From assembly GCF_029760895.1 (NCBI RefSeq), contig NZ_CP121679.1:4198001-4262000 (forward strand): a stretch of 64,000 nucleotides of DNA, written 5' to 3'. The position numbers were made by a program, and so were the translations under genes. Positions 25,674-34,518 of the stretch are shown here, one piece after another. Numbering within the stretch: the first letter of the stretch is position 1; every line of letters starts with the position of its first letter. Below the pieces are notes generated by a model that was given only the letters and a program-made list of their open reading frames with translations, did no database searches and was not told where the DNA came from. This DNA is from Ancylobacter sp. WKF20. GTDB taxonomy: Bacteria; Pseudomonadota; Alphaproteobacteria; Rhizobiales; Xanthobacteraceae.

Positions 25674-26120
25674 ATGTCCAACGACGAAACATTGAAGCTC
25701 GATCATTTCCTCTGCTTTGCGGTCTATTCGGCGAACCACGCCTTCAACCGCGTCTACAAGCCGATCCTCGACCGGCTGGGCCTGACCTACCCGCAGTTCA
25801 TCGCCATGGTGACGCTGTGGACCGAGGATGGCCTGACCGTCGGCCAGATCGGCGAGCGGGTGCTGCTGGAGACCAACACGCTGACCCCGCTGCTGAAGCG
25901 GCTGGAGAGCGCCGGCCATGTCCGCCGCGTGCGCGACGCCGCCGATGAGCGGCAGGTGCGCATCTTCCTCACCGACAAGGGCCGCGCGCTGCGCGCGGAG
26001 GCGGAGGGCGTGCCGACCGAGATCGGCATCTGCCTCGATCGCGACCCCGCCGCCATCGCCGACCTGACCGGCGAGCTGACGCGGATGCGCAACACGCTGC
26101 TGGCGCGCGTCAAGCCGTAA
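25674..26120 (+). CDS. ohrR: OhrR-type MarR-family regulator
   Basis: 148 residues from ATG 25674. MarR winged helix: GLTYPQFIAMVTLWTEDG, then NTLTPLLKRLESAGHVRR and the wing RDAADERQVRIFL. Cys14 in DHFLCFAVYSANHAF is the redox-sensing cysteine conserved in OhrR, which detects organic hydroperoxides and represses ohr. No ohr gene adjoins; the target must be elsewhere or among the nearby detoxification genes. The end overlaps the convergent LysR gene by 11 bases. Confidence 0.87.
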   Translation: MSNDETLKLDHFLCFAVYSANHAFNRVYKPILDRLGLTYPQFIAMVTLWTEDGLTVGQIGERVLLETNTLTPLLKRLESAGHVRRVRDAADERQVRIFLTDKGRALRAEAEGVPTEIGICLDRDPAAIADLTGELTRMRNTLLARVKP

Positions 26121-27063
26121 GGCCGGCCGCCTCCGGCAACTCGGCCTGATGCCCGGCGCCGCCTTCGATGAAGCGGCGGTGCCGGCCGATTTCCACCGCG
26201 AGAAAGTCTAGAAAGGCCCGCACGCGCGGCGAATGGCGCAGATCCGGGTGGGTCAGCAGCCAGAGATCCGCCGCATAATCGTCATTGGGCGGGCCGAGCC
26301 GCACCAGGGCAGGGCGGGCGTCGCCGATGAGGCAGGGCAGGTGGCCGATGCCGACCCCGCTTTCCACCGCCTCCGCCAGCCCAAGCACGCTGTTGATCTT
26401 GTAGGCGACGCGGTCGGGGGCGACGTTTTCCTGCACGAACTTCACCGCCTTCAGCGTGCCGAGCGTGTCGCCGAGCGAGACCCAGTCGCGCGCTGCCAGC
26501 TCCTCCAGCTTCACCGCTGCCGGATCGGGGAAGTCGCTCGCCCGGCCATAGAGCGCCCACGCGATGCGGGCGACGCGGCGGCCGACGAGGTTCTCCGGCG
26601 GGTGGTCGGTGGCGCGTACCGCGACATCGGCGTCGCGCTTGGAGAGGTTGAGCGGCTGGTTGCTCAGCACGATGTCGAGCCGCACTTCCGGGTAGCGCTC
26701 GCGGAAGGTCGCCAGCATCGGCATCAGCAGGTGGATCAGTAGCGAATCCGGCGTCGTCACCCGCAACTCGCCCGAGGGCGCCGGCTCGCGCCCGGCGAGC
26801 TTGCGGCCGACCGAGGTGATCTCCTCGTCGAGCCGGTTGGCGAGCGCCACAAGTTCCTCGCCGGCCGGGGTCAGGGCGTAGCCGGTGCGGTGGCGCTCGA
26901 ACAGCAGCGCGCCGAGCTGCTCCTCGATCTGCTTCAGCCGGCGGAACACGGTGGAATGGTTCACGCCGATGGAGGCGGCCGCCGCCGGCAGGCCCTTGGC
27001 GTCCGCCACCGCCTTGATGAGGCGGAAATCGTCCCAGGCCAGGTTCTTGAATGGCTCGGCCAT
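26110..27063 (-). CDS. LysR-family transcriptional regulator
   Basis: 317 residues from ATG 27063 with GGAGGGG upstream. N-terminal winged HTH (FRLIKAVADAKGLPAAAASI, then HSTVFRRLKQIEEQLG) and a LysR substrate domain with FRERYPEVRLDIV. It is divergent from the ring-cleaving dioxygenase gene at 27267, the typical arrangement of a LysR activator with its target. A 14-bp palindrome sits between them. Inducer unknown, perhaps a quinone or catechol. Confidence 0.93.
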   Translation of the reverse strand: MAEPFKNLAWDDFRLIKAVADAKGLPAAAASIGVNHSTVFRRLKQIEEQLGALLFERHRTGYALTPAGEELVALANRLDEEITSVGRKLAGREPAPSGELRVTTPDSLLIHLLMPMLATFRERYPEVRLDIVLSNQPLNLSKRDADVAVRATDHPPENLVGRRVARIAWALYGRASDFPDPAAVKLEELAARDWVSLGDTLGTLKAVKFVQENVAPDRVAYKINSVLGLAEAVESGVGIGHLPCLIGDARPALVRLGPPNDDYAADLWLLTHPDLRHSPRVRAFLDFLAVEIGRHRRFIEGGAGHQAELPEAAGLTA

Positions 27064-27168
27064 GGGCCCCTCCGTCCGTGCGGCAGCTCGGCTCCCTGCC
27101 CGCAAAGCGTTGCGAGCTAAGGAAAAACGACAATTCAGCGTGGGGACACCATAGCAGCCAAGTCGTCA

Positions 27169-27182
27169 TTGCGTCAACGCAA
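27169..27182. promoter_or_regulatory. Palindrome TTGCGT-CA-ACGCAA in the LysR/dioxygenase spacer
   Basis: TTGCGT and ACGCAA are perfect reverse complements around CA, with T and A at the ends of each arm as in LysR recognition sequences (T-N10-A). It is 106 bases from the LysR start and 85 from the dioxygenase start, where a shared operator would be expected. Confidence 0.55.
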
Positions 27183-27266
27183 ACGAAAGTAGATGGCATT
27201 GCGTCGCTGCCGGTTTATCTCTTGTCCCAACAGAGCGCGGTTGGCGCTCCCTGAGAGGGCAAGATC

Positions 27267-28199
27267 ATGAACCGCAATGGCATCCATCATGTTACGGCGA
27301 TCGCCGGCAATGCGCGCCGCAATGTCGAATTCTACACCCGCACGCTCGGCCTGCGCCTGGTTAAGAAGACCGTCAATTTCGACGATCCCGGCACCTATCA
27401 CTTCTATTATGGCGACGAGGCGGGTTCGCCCGGCACCATCCTCACCTTCTTCCCGTGGGACCATGTGGCGCCCGGCCGGCTCGGCGTCGGCGAGACGCAG
27501 GAGACCGCGTTCCGCGTGCCGGCCGCCTCGATCGGCTACTGGACGCACCGCTTTGTCGAGAATGGCGTCGCCCATAGCGCGCCCGTCAAGCGCTTCGGCG
27601 AGACCGTGCTGTCCTTCAAGGATCCGCACGGCATGCGGCTCGCGCTGGTCGGTGTCACCGGCGCCGAGAATGAGCCGGCCTGGCTCGGCACGGACGTGCC
27701 GGCCGAGCACGCCATTCGCGGCTTCCACTCGGTGAACCTCCTGCTCGCCGAGGCCGCGCCCACCGGCGCCATCCTCACCGACATCTTCGGCTTCACCGAG
27801 ATCGGCCGGGAGGGCTCGCTGGTGCGCTTCAAGGCCGAGGGCACGGAAATCGGCGGCATCGTCGATATCCACGAGGCCGGCGGCTTCCTCCCCGCCCGCA
27901 TGGGTGGCGGCTCGGTGCATCACATCGCCTTCCGCGCGGCGGATGATGCGGCCGAATTCGCCATGGTGAAGAAGCTGCAGGAGAACCACGGCATCCGCAC
28001 CACGGAGCAGAAGGACCGCAACTACTTCCGGTCCGTCTACTTCCGCGAGCCCGGCCATGTGCTGTTCGAGATCGCGACCGACGTTCCCGGCTTCGCCGCC
28101 GACGAGCCGGCCGCCCAGCTCGGCCAGGCGCTGAAGCTCCCCGATTTCCTGGAGAGCCGCCGCGCCCAGATCGAGGCCGTGCTGCCGGAGATCGCCTGA
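27267..28199 (+). CDS. MhqO-type ring-cleaving dioxygenase (VOC superfamily)
   Basis: 310 residues, the size of the two-domain MhqO family. Metal ligands: HH in GIHHVTAIAG near residue 7, His in GSVHHIAFRAAD near 215, and Glu in HVLFEIATD near 270. Family members cleave hydroquinones or catechols in quinone defence. It is upstream of a carboxylesterase gene (63 bases), matching the MhqO-MhqD pair known from Bacillus; in this window a LysR gene takes the place of the MarR-type regulator. The assignment to quinone defence is by homology. Confidence 0.88.
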   Translation: MNRNGIHHVTAIAGNARRNVEFYTRTLGLRLVKKTVNFDDPGTYHFYYGDEAGSPGTILTFFPWDHVAPGRLGVGETQETAFRVPAASIGYWTHRFVENGVAHSAPVKRFGETVLSFKDPHGMRLALVGVTGAENEPAWLGTDVPAEHAIRGFHSVNLLLAEAAPTGAILTDIFGFTEIGREGSLVRFKAEGTEIGGIVDIHEAGGFLPARMGGGSVHHIAFRAADDAAEFAMVKKLQENHGIRTTEQKDRNYFRSVYFREPGHVLFEIATDVPGFAADEPAAQLGQALKLPDFLESRRAQIEAVLPEIA

Positions 28200-28262
28200 T
28201 CCCGACCTCTACCCGCCCGCCATTTCCGGCGGGCGGGACCTCTTTCCCGCCAGGAGGCCGTC

Positions 28263-28925
28263 ATGAGCGTCAACGCTCCGCTGTCCCGTGCATCCGCCAA
28301 TGCCGAACTCTCCTTTCTCCACCGCTTCGAGCCGGGCGGCGATCCCGCCGCCACGCCGCTGCTGCTGCTGCACGGCACGGGCGGCGACGAGAACGACCTG
28401 ATCCAGCTCGGCCGGATGATCGCGCCCGACGCGCCGCTCGTCTCCCCGCGCGGCAAGGTGATGGAAGGCGGCATGCCGCGCTTCTTCCGTCGCCTGCGCG
28501 AGGGTGTGTTCGACGAGGCGGATGTGCGCCGGCGCGCGGGTGAACTCGCCGCCTTCGTCGCGGAAGCCCGCGCCGCCTATGGGCTGGCCGCGCCCATCGC
28601 GGTCGGCTTTTCCAACGGCGCCAACATCGCCGCCGCGACGCTCCTCACCCAGCCGGGCGTGCTCGCGGGTGCGGTGCTCTTGCGCGCCATGGTGCCGCTG
28701 GCCGAGCCGCCCGCGGCGGACCTCGCCGGCACGTCGGTCCTGCTGCTCTCCGGCGGCATGGACCCGATCGTGCCGGAGGAGAACGCCGCCCGCCTCGCTG
28801 GCCAGCTCACAACGGCCGGCGCGCGGCTCGATCACCGCACGCTTCCCGTCGGCCATGGCCTGTCGCAGGCGGACCTGACGCTCGCCCGGGACTGGCTTGC
28901 CGCTCTCGGCAAGCCGCGCGGCTGA
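28263..28925 (+). CDS. Carboxylesterase/phospholipase-type alpha/beta hydrolase (MhqD-like)
   Basis: 220 residues. The catalytic triad is visible: Ser117 in GFSNGANI, Asp167 in GGMDPIVP and His198 in VGHGLSQ; the oxyanion region is LLLHGTGGDE. The fold is the YpfH/MhqD dienelactone-hydrolase-like type. It probably acts on products of the upstream dioxygenase in a two-gene operon. An esterase with broad substrate range is the alternative. AGGAGG-like sequence CAGGAGG lies before its start. Confidence 0.9.
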   Translation: MSVNAPLSRASANAELSFLHRFEPGGDPAATPLLLLHGTGGDENDLIQLGRMIAPDAPLVSPRGKVMEGGMPRFFRRLREGVFDEADVRRRAGELAAFVAEARAAYGLAAPIAVGFSNGANIAAATLLTQPGVLAGAVLLRAMVPLAEPPAADLAGTSVLLLSGGMDPIVPEENAARLAGQLTTAGARLDHRTLPVGHGLSQADLTLARDWLAALGKPRG

Positions 28926-29032
28926 CACGATCCGGCGGTTCTCGACGGAACCGCCGGCCTTCCCGCGCATTGCCGCCACGGCGCGTGCATCACCATCGCA
29001 CCGCGCCGTGGTGTTTTGCGGGAGGGATGGCC

Positions 29033-29926
29033 ATGCGGTGGGAAGATTTCCGGCGCAGCAGCAATGTGGAAGACCGGCGCGGCAGCGGAGGCTTCAGCGG
29101 CGGCGGCTTGCCGGGTGGTCGCGGCGGGCTCGGCATTGGCGGGTTGATCATTGTCGGCCTCATCGCCTGGGCCACCGGCATCAACCCGGCCGTGCTGATC
29201 GGCGGCGCGGAAATCCTCATGGGTGGCGGCGAGACGAGCCAGAGCGCGCCGCAGCAGCCATCGGCGAGCCGCACCCCGCCGCAAGACCAACAGGGCCAGT
29301 TCGTCAGCGCCGTGCTCGCGCAGACCGAGGATGTGTGGACCCAGCAGTTCAAGGCGCAGGGCGGGACCTACCGCCCGCCCGGCCTCGTGCTGTTCACGAA
29401 CGGCACCCGCTCGGCCTGCGGCACCGCCCAGTCGGCCATGGGCCCGTTCTACTGCCCCACCGACCGGAAGGTGTATATCGACCTCGCCTTTTTCGAGGAG
29501 ATGAAGCGCCGCTTCCGCGCGCCCGGCGATTTCGCGCAGGCCTATGTCATCGCCCATGAGGTCGGCCATCACGTCGAGAACCAGCTTGGCATTCTCGGCG
29601 AGGTGCAGCAGCGCCAGCGCCAGCTCTCGCGCACCGAGGCGAACGCGCTCTCCGTCCGCGTCGAGCTGATGGCCGATTGCCTCGCCGGCGTGTGGGCGCA
29701 TCACGCGAACGCGCAGTGGCGCATTCTCGAGGACGGCGATATTGAGGAGGCGCTGAACGCCGCTTCCGCCATCGGCGACGACCGGTTGCAGAAGCAGGCG
29801 CAGGGCTATGCCGTGCCCGACAGCTTCACCCACGGCACCTCCGCCCAGCGCGCGCGCTGGTTTAAGCGGGGGCTGGACACCGGCTCGATGACGCAGTGCA
29901 ACGCCATCGAGAGCCGCAGCATCTGA
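29033..29926 (+). CDS. YpfJ-type neutral zinc metallopeptidase
   Basis: 297 residues from ATG 29033, six bases after GGGAGGG; ATG 29027 sits against the ribosome site and is less likely. A glycine-rich segment (GSGGFSGGG) leads to a transmembrane segment (about 40-62), then a periplasmic peptidase domain with HEVGHHVEN (HExxH zinc site) and ELMADCLAGVWAHH, whose acidic residue would be the third ligand. Substrate is unknown in E. coli. The protein is anchored to the membrane. It is followed 12 bases later by moaB. Confidence 0.9.
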   Translation: MRWEDFRRSSNVEDRRGSGGFSGGGLPGGRGGLGIGGLIIVGLIAWATGINPAVLIGGAEILMGGGETSQSAPQQPSASRTPPQDQQGQFVSAVLAQTEDVWTQQFKAQGGTYRPPGLVLFTNGTRSACGTAQSAMGPFYCPTDRKVYIDLAFFEEMKRRFRAPGDFAQAYVIAHEVGHHVENQLGILGEVQQRQRQLSRTEANALSVRVELMADCLAGVWAHHANAQWRILEDGDIEEALNAASAIGDDRLQKQAQGYAVPDSFTHGTSAQRARWFKRGLDTGSMTQCNAIESRSI

Positions 29927-29938
29927 GGATCAGGCCGC

Positions 29939-30517
29939 ATGAGCGCCGCGAGCGAGACGTCCGACAAGGCCCTTTCCGAGAAAGCCTTCATCCCGCTCGC
30001 CATCGCGGTGCTCACCATCTCCGATACCCGCACGCTCGCCGATGACCGCTCGGGCAACACGCTGGTGGAGCGGCTGGAGGGCGCCGGCCATCGCCTCGCC
30101 GCCCGGACCATCGTGACGGATGACGTGGACGCCATTCGCGGGCAGGTGGCGGCGTGGATCGCCGATCCGGCCATCGACGTGGTCATCACCACCGGCGGCA
30201 CCGGCTTCACCGGCCGCGACGTGACGCCGGAGGCGGTGGAACCCTTGTTCGAGAAGCGCATGGAGGGCTTCTCGACCGTGTTCCACATGATCTCCTTCCA
30301 GAAGATCGGCACCTCGACGCTGCAAAGTCGCGCCACCGCCGGCACGGCGAACGCGACCTACATTTTCTGCCTGCCCGGCTCGCCCGGCGCCTGCCGCGAC
30401 GGCTGGGACGGCATCCTCGCCCAGCAGCTCGACATCCGTCACAAGCCCTGCAATTTCGTGGAAATCCTGCCCCGGCTGGACGAGCACCTGAAGCGCGGCA
30501 AGCTGCGCGCCTCCTGA
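29939..30517 (+). CDS. moaB: Molybdenum cofactor biosynthesis protein B
   Basis: 192 residues. Substrate-binding TTGGTGFTGRDVTPEA and FCLPGSPGACRDGWD are signature MoaB/MogA motifs. MoaB-type proteins adenylylate molybdopterin before molybdenum insertion; in some species they are dispensable. It follows the metallopeptidase gene closely and likely shares its transcript. Next gene is convergent. Confidence 0.95.
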   Translation: MSAASETSDKALSEKAFIPLAIAVLTISDTRTLADDRSGNTLVERLEGAGHRLAARTIVTDDVDAIRGQVAAWIADPAIDVVITTGGTGFTGRDVTPEAVEPLFEKRMEGFSTVFHMISFQKIGTSTLQSRATAGTANATYIFCLPGSPGACRDGWDGILAQQLDIRHKPCNFVEILPRLDEHLKRGKLRAS

Positions 30518-30532
30518 GACCTGCCCGGAAGC

Positions 30533-31159
30533 TCAGCCTTCCGGCAGCAGCATCTGCGAGCGCAGCAGCACGAGCCGGCCGCGCCCGATGCGGGCGGCGA
30601 GCCGGCGCGGGGACTGCGCGCCCGCCTCATGCTCGCCCAGCGCCTCATAGAAGCGGCGATGGATCAGCAGGCCCTGCTCGGGCCGCGCCCGGCCGGTCAG
30701 CGCGTAACGCGCCACCGCCGCCGCTTCCTTCAGCCGGGGGGCGACGCCGAAACCATCGAGCGCCAGCCGGAAGGTCGCCGCGCGGCGGTCCATGGCGCCC
30801 ATGCGCTCGACCTGGTCGATGAAGCCGCGCACCTCGCGCGTCCAGCCTTCCTGCACGAGGCCGGCCGGCTGGAGGAACATCAGCCAGGGCGTGCGCGCCG
30901 TCGCCGCGCCAAGGCGCAGGCGTGCGCCGAGATCGGCCGGGCCGCGCAGATATTCGCAGCCTGCCGCGTCCGCGATCTCCGCCACATCCGCCGATTCGCG
31001 CCCATCCACCAGCAGAACCTCGCGCACCACGCCAGTGGCGGCGCCCGGTACCAGTGCGGCGAGGGTCGGGATGAGGAAGCTGGCGGTTTCGGTCGTGGGA
31101 ATGACGATCGAGATCACGCGGCAGAGCACCTCGACGGAACGCGCTATGGATTGGCGCAT
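30533..31159 (-). CDS. Small GT2-type glycosyltransferase
   Basis: 208 residues with GT-A opening VISIVIPTTETASF at residue 15 and VREVLLVDG near 45, then FLQPAGLVQEGW, a degenerate acidic motif. The canonical catalytic DxD-like motif is not clear. Rhizobial genomes often have this gene beside moaB. No membrane helix seen. Donor and acceptor unknown; a non-catalytic variant is possible. Confidence 0.75.
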   Translation of the reverse strand: MRQSIARSVEVLCRVISIVIPTTETASFLIPTLAALVPGAATGVVREVLLVDGRESADVAEIADAAGCEYLRGPADLGARLRLGAATARTPWLMFLQPAGLVQEGWTREVRGFIDQVERMGAMDRRAATFRLALDGFGVAPRLKEAAAVARYALTGRARPEQGLLIHRRFYEALGEHEAGAQSPRRLAARIGRGRLVLLRSQMLLPEG

Positions 31160-31238
31160 AAGGGTTTTGGGCGAGCGACGTTCTGCCTATAGCACCACAT
31201 TCCCAGCGTATAGCGCCCTCCGTCACTTTTCGACATAT

Positions 31239-31253
31239 GTTCTTGATATGTTC
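31239..31253 (+). promoter_or_regulatory. LexA (SOS) box, GTTC-N7-GTTC
   Basis: GTTC at 31239-31242 and 31250-31253 with the seven-base spacer TTGATAT, the direct-repeat form specific to alphaproteobacterial LexA. It is 24 bases upstream of the radical SAM gene start, where bound LexA would block transcription. The region is AT-rich compared with its surroundings. Confidence 0.8.
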
Positions 31254-31277
31254 TCATGGGGGGACTAAAAATCACTC

Positions 31278-32573
31278 ATGGAACAGCGCACCTCCTCCCC
31301 CTCTCCGGACCGTCCGGTGGCCGTTACCGCCGGCGCGCCGCCCGCCCGCAAGCCCCGCGCCACGCCGCGTCGTCTCGGGCGGCTGGTGGAGGAGCGCGAG
31401 GCCGCTGAGCGGGCCGCCCGCGAGGCGGCAGGGCGCGACCTCACGGGCCTTTCCGAGATCGATATCGTGCCCCCCGTGCCGCCGCAGGCCCGCTTTGTCG
31501 AGGGCGAGCGCCGGCGCGGGCGCGGCGCGCTCTCCAACGCCGCCGGCCGCTTCGAGCCGACGGCGCGCGAGGCCTTCGACGATGGCTGGCAGAGCCTCGA
31601 TGATTTGCCGGCCTTCCGCACCAGCGTGACGGTGGAGAAGCCGCGCACCATCATCACCCGCAACGATTCGCCCGATGTCGGCTTTGATCGCTCGATCAAC
31701 CCTTATCGCGGCTGCGAGCATGGCTGCGTCTACTGCTTTGCCCGGCCGACCCATGCCTATCAGGGCCTGTCCGCCGGGCTGGATTTCGAGACCAAGCTGT
31801 TCGCCAAGCCGGACGCGCCCGAGCTGCTGGCCAAGGAACTGGCGAAGCCCGGCTATGAGCCGCGTACCATCGCGCTCGGCATCAACACCGATGGCTACCA
31901 GCCGATCGAGAAGGAATGGCGCCTCACCCGCCGCATCCTCGAAGTGCTCCGCGATTTCGGCCATCCGGTCGGCATTGTCACGAAATCCGCGCTGGTGCTG
32001 CGCGATCTGGATATTCTCGCGCCCATGGCGGAACGCGGGCTGGTCAAGGTCGCGCTGTCCATCACCACGCTCGACCACAAGCTCGCCCGCATCATGGAAC
32101 CGCGCGCCGCGACGCCGCAGCGGCGCCTCGAGGCGGTGCGCCGGCTCAGCGAGGCGGGAGTGCCGACCGCTGTTCTGGTCGCGCCGGTCATTCCCGCCGT
32201 GACCGATGCCGAGATGGAGCGCATCCTCGACGCCGCGGTGGCGGCGGGGGCGCAGGAGGCTGGCTATGTCATGCTGCGCGTGCCGCTCGAGATCCGCGAC
32301 CTGTTCAAGGAATGGCTGCTCGCCCATTTCCCGGATCGCTACCGCCATGTGCTGTCGCTGCTCAAGGAGCTGCATGGCGGCAAGGAGTATGATTCCGCCT
32401 TCGGCCAGCGCATGACCGGCAGCGGGCCCTATGCCTGGACGCTTGCCCGCCGCTTCGAGATCGCCAGCGAGCGGCTCGGCCTCAACCGGCGCCATCTGCG
32501 GCTGACCACGCGCCATTTCCACCGCCCGCCGCAGAAGGGCGAGCAATTGTCGCTGTTTGGAGAAAGCGCATGA
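31278..32573 (+). CDS. PA0069-type radical SAM protein, SplB-related, SOS-controlled
   Basis: 431 residues. The radical SAM cluster motif is Cys146, Cys150 and Cys153 in GCEHGCVYCFARPTHAY, typical of spore-photoproduct-lyase-like proteins. FDRSINPYRG precedes it, and the C-terminus ends in NLRRHL-type repeats and PPQKGEQLSLFG. Its exact reaction is unknown; SplB repairs the spore photoproduct in DNA. The SOS box immediately upstream suggests DNA-damage induction. It overlaps the next VOC gene by four bases (ATGA). Confidence 0.9.
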   Translation: MEQRTSSPSPDRPVAVTAGAPPARKPRATPRRLGRLVEEREAAERAAREAAGRDLTGLSEIDIVPPVPPQARFVEGERRRGRGALSNAAGRFEPTAREAFDDGWQSLDDLPAFRTSVTVEKPRTIITRNDSPDVGFDRSINPYRGCEHGCVYCFARPTHAYQGLSAGLDFETKLFAKPDAPELLAKELAKPGYEPRTIALGINTDGYQPIEKEWRLTRRILEVLRDFGHPVGIVTKSALVLRDLDILAPMAERGLVKVALSITTLDHKLARIMEPRAATPQRRLEAVRRLSEAGVPTAVLVAPVIPAVTDAEMERILDAAVAAGAQEAGYVMLRVPLEIRDLFKEWLLAHFPDRYRHVLSLLKELHGGKEYDSAFGQRMTGSGPYAWTLARRFEIASERLGLNRRHLRLTTRHFHRPPQKGEQLSLFGESA

Positions 32574-33088
32574 TCGGCGCGGCGATGCAGGGGCTGAAGG
32601 TCGCGGCGCTCAAGGCGACCGAGGGGGCCACGGTGGGGGCGGGCATGGCGCGTGCCGTGCCGCCGCTGGCACTCTCGCTGGTGACGCTCGGCGTCGCCGA
32701 ACTCGCCCGCGCCATCGCCTTCTACGAGGCGCTGGGCCTTGAGCGGCGGGTCCGGCAGGCCGAGGGCGTCGCCTTCTTCGCCTGCGGCACGGTGATGCTC
32801 TCGCTCTACCCGCGCCACGAGCTCGCCACCGATGCCGGCATGCTCGCCGGGCGCGCCGGCCAGTTCGGCGGCGTGGTGCTGGCCTGCAACCGGGCGAGCC
32901 GCGCCGAGGTGGACACGACGCTGATCCGCGCGGTGGCCGCCGGCGGGCGCGCGCTGCGCCCCGCGCAGGCGACCTTCTGGGGCGGCTATGCCGGCTATGT
33001 CGCCGACCCCGACGGCCACCCCTGGGAGATCGCCCACAATCCCGGCTTCGCCCTCGGCTCCGACGGACGGCTTACCTTGCCGGAGTAG
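32570..33088 (+). CDS. VOC family protein in radical SAM operon
   Basis: 172 residues, in an ATGA overlap with the radical SAM gene. After an N-terminal extension of about 40 residues the VOC domain starts LVTLGVAELARAIAFYEALG; FWGGYAGYVADPDGHPWEIA is the family C-terminal block with a metal-binding Glu. The extension could be an artefact, with ATG at 32645 (MARAVPPLA) as a later start, but translational coupling supports the longer one. Likely transcribed under the same SOS control. Confidence 0.82.
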   Translation: MIGAAMQGLKVAALKATEGATVGAGMARAVPPLALSLVTLGVAELARAIAFYEALGLERRVRQAEGVAFFACGTVMLSLYPRHELATDAGMLAGRAGQFGGVVLACNRASRAEVDTTLIRAVAAGGRALRPAQATFWGGYAGYVADPDGHPWEIAHNPGFALGSDGRLTLPE

Positions 33089-33104
33089 GGCGGGCCGCGA
33101 TGCA

Positions 33105-33132
33105 AAAAGCCCGGCGCTGAGGCCGGGCTTTT
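33105..33132 (+). terminator. Rho-independent terminator
   Basis: AAAAGCCCGGC (33105-33115) pairs exactly with GCCGGGCTTTT (33122-33132) around a six-base loop, ending in TTTT. It terminates the radical SAM-VOC operon; symmetrical A and T tracts also allow action on the convergent dsbA transcript. Confidence 0.87.
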
Positions 33133-33203
33133 CAAAGAGCGGGGTGCCGGGCGGCGTGCCTTGTCCTGCCGGATGAGGCGCCGGGCTCAGCTCGGCGTCC
33201 GCG

Positions 33204-33887
33204 TCACTGCGCCAGCAGCGGGGCGAGTTCCTTGTCGAGCTGTTCCGGGCTCATCGCGCCGGAAACCTTCTTGCCGTTGATGAAGAAGGTCGGCGTCGAA
33301 TCGATGCCGAAATCCTTCGCCCCGCGCTCGGCGATCTTGTTGATGTTGTCGGCCAGCGCCTGGTCGGAGAGGCAGGCGTTGAACTGCTGCTCGGTCATGC
33401 CGCTCTGCTTGGCGATGGCGAGCAGTGCCTGCGCCGGGTTGTTGGTGAAGGCCCAGCTCTTCTGGGTCTCGAACAGCGTGTCGGTCATCGGGTAGTACTT
33501 CCCGTCGCCGGCGCAGCGCGCGAGCATGAAGGCGGCCTTGGCGACGATGTCGAGCGGGAATTCGCGCAGGATGAACTTCACCTTGCCGGTGTCGATGTAT
33601 TTCTCCTTGAGCACCGGATAGGTGGTCTCGTGGAAATGCGCGCAGTGGCCGCAGGTCATCGAGGCGTATTCGACGATGGTCACCGGCGCGTCGGCCTTGC
33701 CGAGCACATTGTCGGGCAGGGCGCCCGGCGCCATCAGCTGCGCGGTGTCGACCGTCTGCGCCTCGGCGCGACCGATGAAGGAGAAGCGCTCGGCGCCGAG
33801 GCTTTCCGGGCTCGCCAGCGCCACCAGCGCGGCGGTGGTGAGGGCGGCGGCACCCAGCCCTTCGAGGAGGCGGCGGCGATCAATCAT
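33204..33887 (-). CDS. DsbA-family thiol-disulfide oxidoreductase
   Basis: 227 residues with a signal region MIDRRRLLEGLGAAALTTAA, twin-arginine-like, directing it to the periplasm. Active site Cys79-Gly-His-Cys82 in SMTCGHCAHFHET; the cis-proline loop is DSTPTFFINGKKVSG. It oxidises cysteines or acts as a disulfide shuffler. In rhizobia it often lies between a DUF721 gene and smc; here it is near DUF721 (103 bases upstream) but smc is 8 kb away. Confidence 0.93.
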   Translation of the reverse strand: MIDRRRLLEGLGAAALTTAALVALASPESLGAERFSFIGRAEAQTVDTAQLMAPGALPDNVLGKADAPVTIVEYASMTCGHCAHFHETTYPVLKEKYIDTGKVKFILREFPLDIVAKAAFMLARCAGDGKYYPMTDTLFETQKSWAFTNNPAQALLAIAKQSGMTEQQFNACLSDQALADNINKIAERGAKDFGIDSTPTFFINGKKVSGAMSPEQLDKELAPLLAQ

Positions 33888-33990
33888 GGAGGGTCTCCGA
33901 AGGGAAGGCCGGCCCTCTCGGCCGGCGTTGAGCTCTAGCGCCTACAGGCAGCGCGCGATCATGGCAACGGTACGGCAGGCGGGCGCCTTG

Positions 33991-34518
33991 TCACCGCTGC
34001 GTGAAGATTGGCCGCACCCCCGGCGCCGGGGACGTGGGCGGCGCCGCGCGCCGGCGGGCGACCAGCGCGCCGAGCCGGGCGAGGGCCTCGGCCAGCGCGG
34101 GATCCTCAAACGTGCCGAGCTTTCCCGCCACCGCCGCGCATTCGGCGGCGCCGGGCTCGACGAAGCGCGGGCGCACGGGGCGGCGCACCGGCACTGGCCC
34201 CTGGCGCAGCGCCAGCCGGCCGATGCAGCGCCAGCCGAAATAGCGGTTCACCCGCTCGATCACGACGGGCGCATCGTGCTGCAATTCGATGGCATAGCCG
34301 CCCTCGACCCGGATGTGCAGCACGCCCGGCTCGGGGCTGTCCTGCCGGCTCGGCCAGGCGAGCTTGATCGGCACGGCGCGGGCGGCGAGCGCCTCCCCGA
34401 CGATGTCGGCCCAGCGCGTGACGATTTCCACCGAGGCGAGGCCGCGCTGCCGGCAGCTCTCGGCGATGGTCGCGTCGATCAGGTCGGCAAGCGGTTGAGG
34501 TGCGCGGCGCGGGGGCAT
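33991..34518 (-). CDS. DciA-type DUF721 protein
   Basis: 175 residues. The DUF721 domain (about 10-110) contains LADLIDATIAESCRQRGLA and RWADIVGEALAARAVP; VLHIRVEGGYAIELQHDAP matches the DciA fold. DciA assists loading of the DnaB replicative helicase in bacteria lacking DnaC. Its C-terminal tail is proline-rich. Divergent from mutY and upstream of dsbA. Confidence 0.9.
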   Translation of the reverse strand: MPPRRAPQPLADLIDATIAESCRQRGLASVEIVTRWADIVGEALAARAVPIKLAWPSRQDSPEPGVLHIRVEGGYAIELQHDAPVVIERVNRYFGWRCIGRLALRQGPVPVRRPVRPRFVEPGAAECAAVAGKLGTFEDPALAEALARLGALVARRRAAPPTSPAPGVRPIFTQR

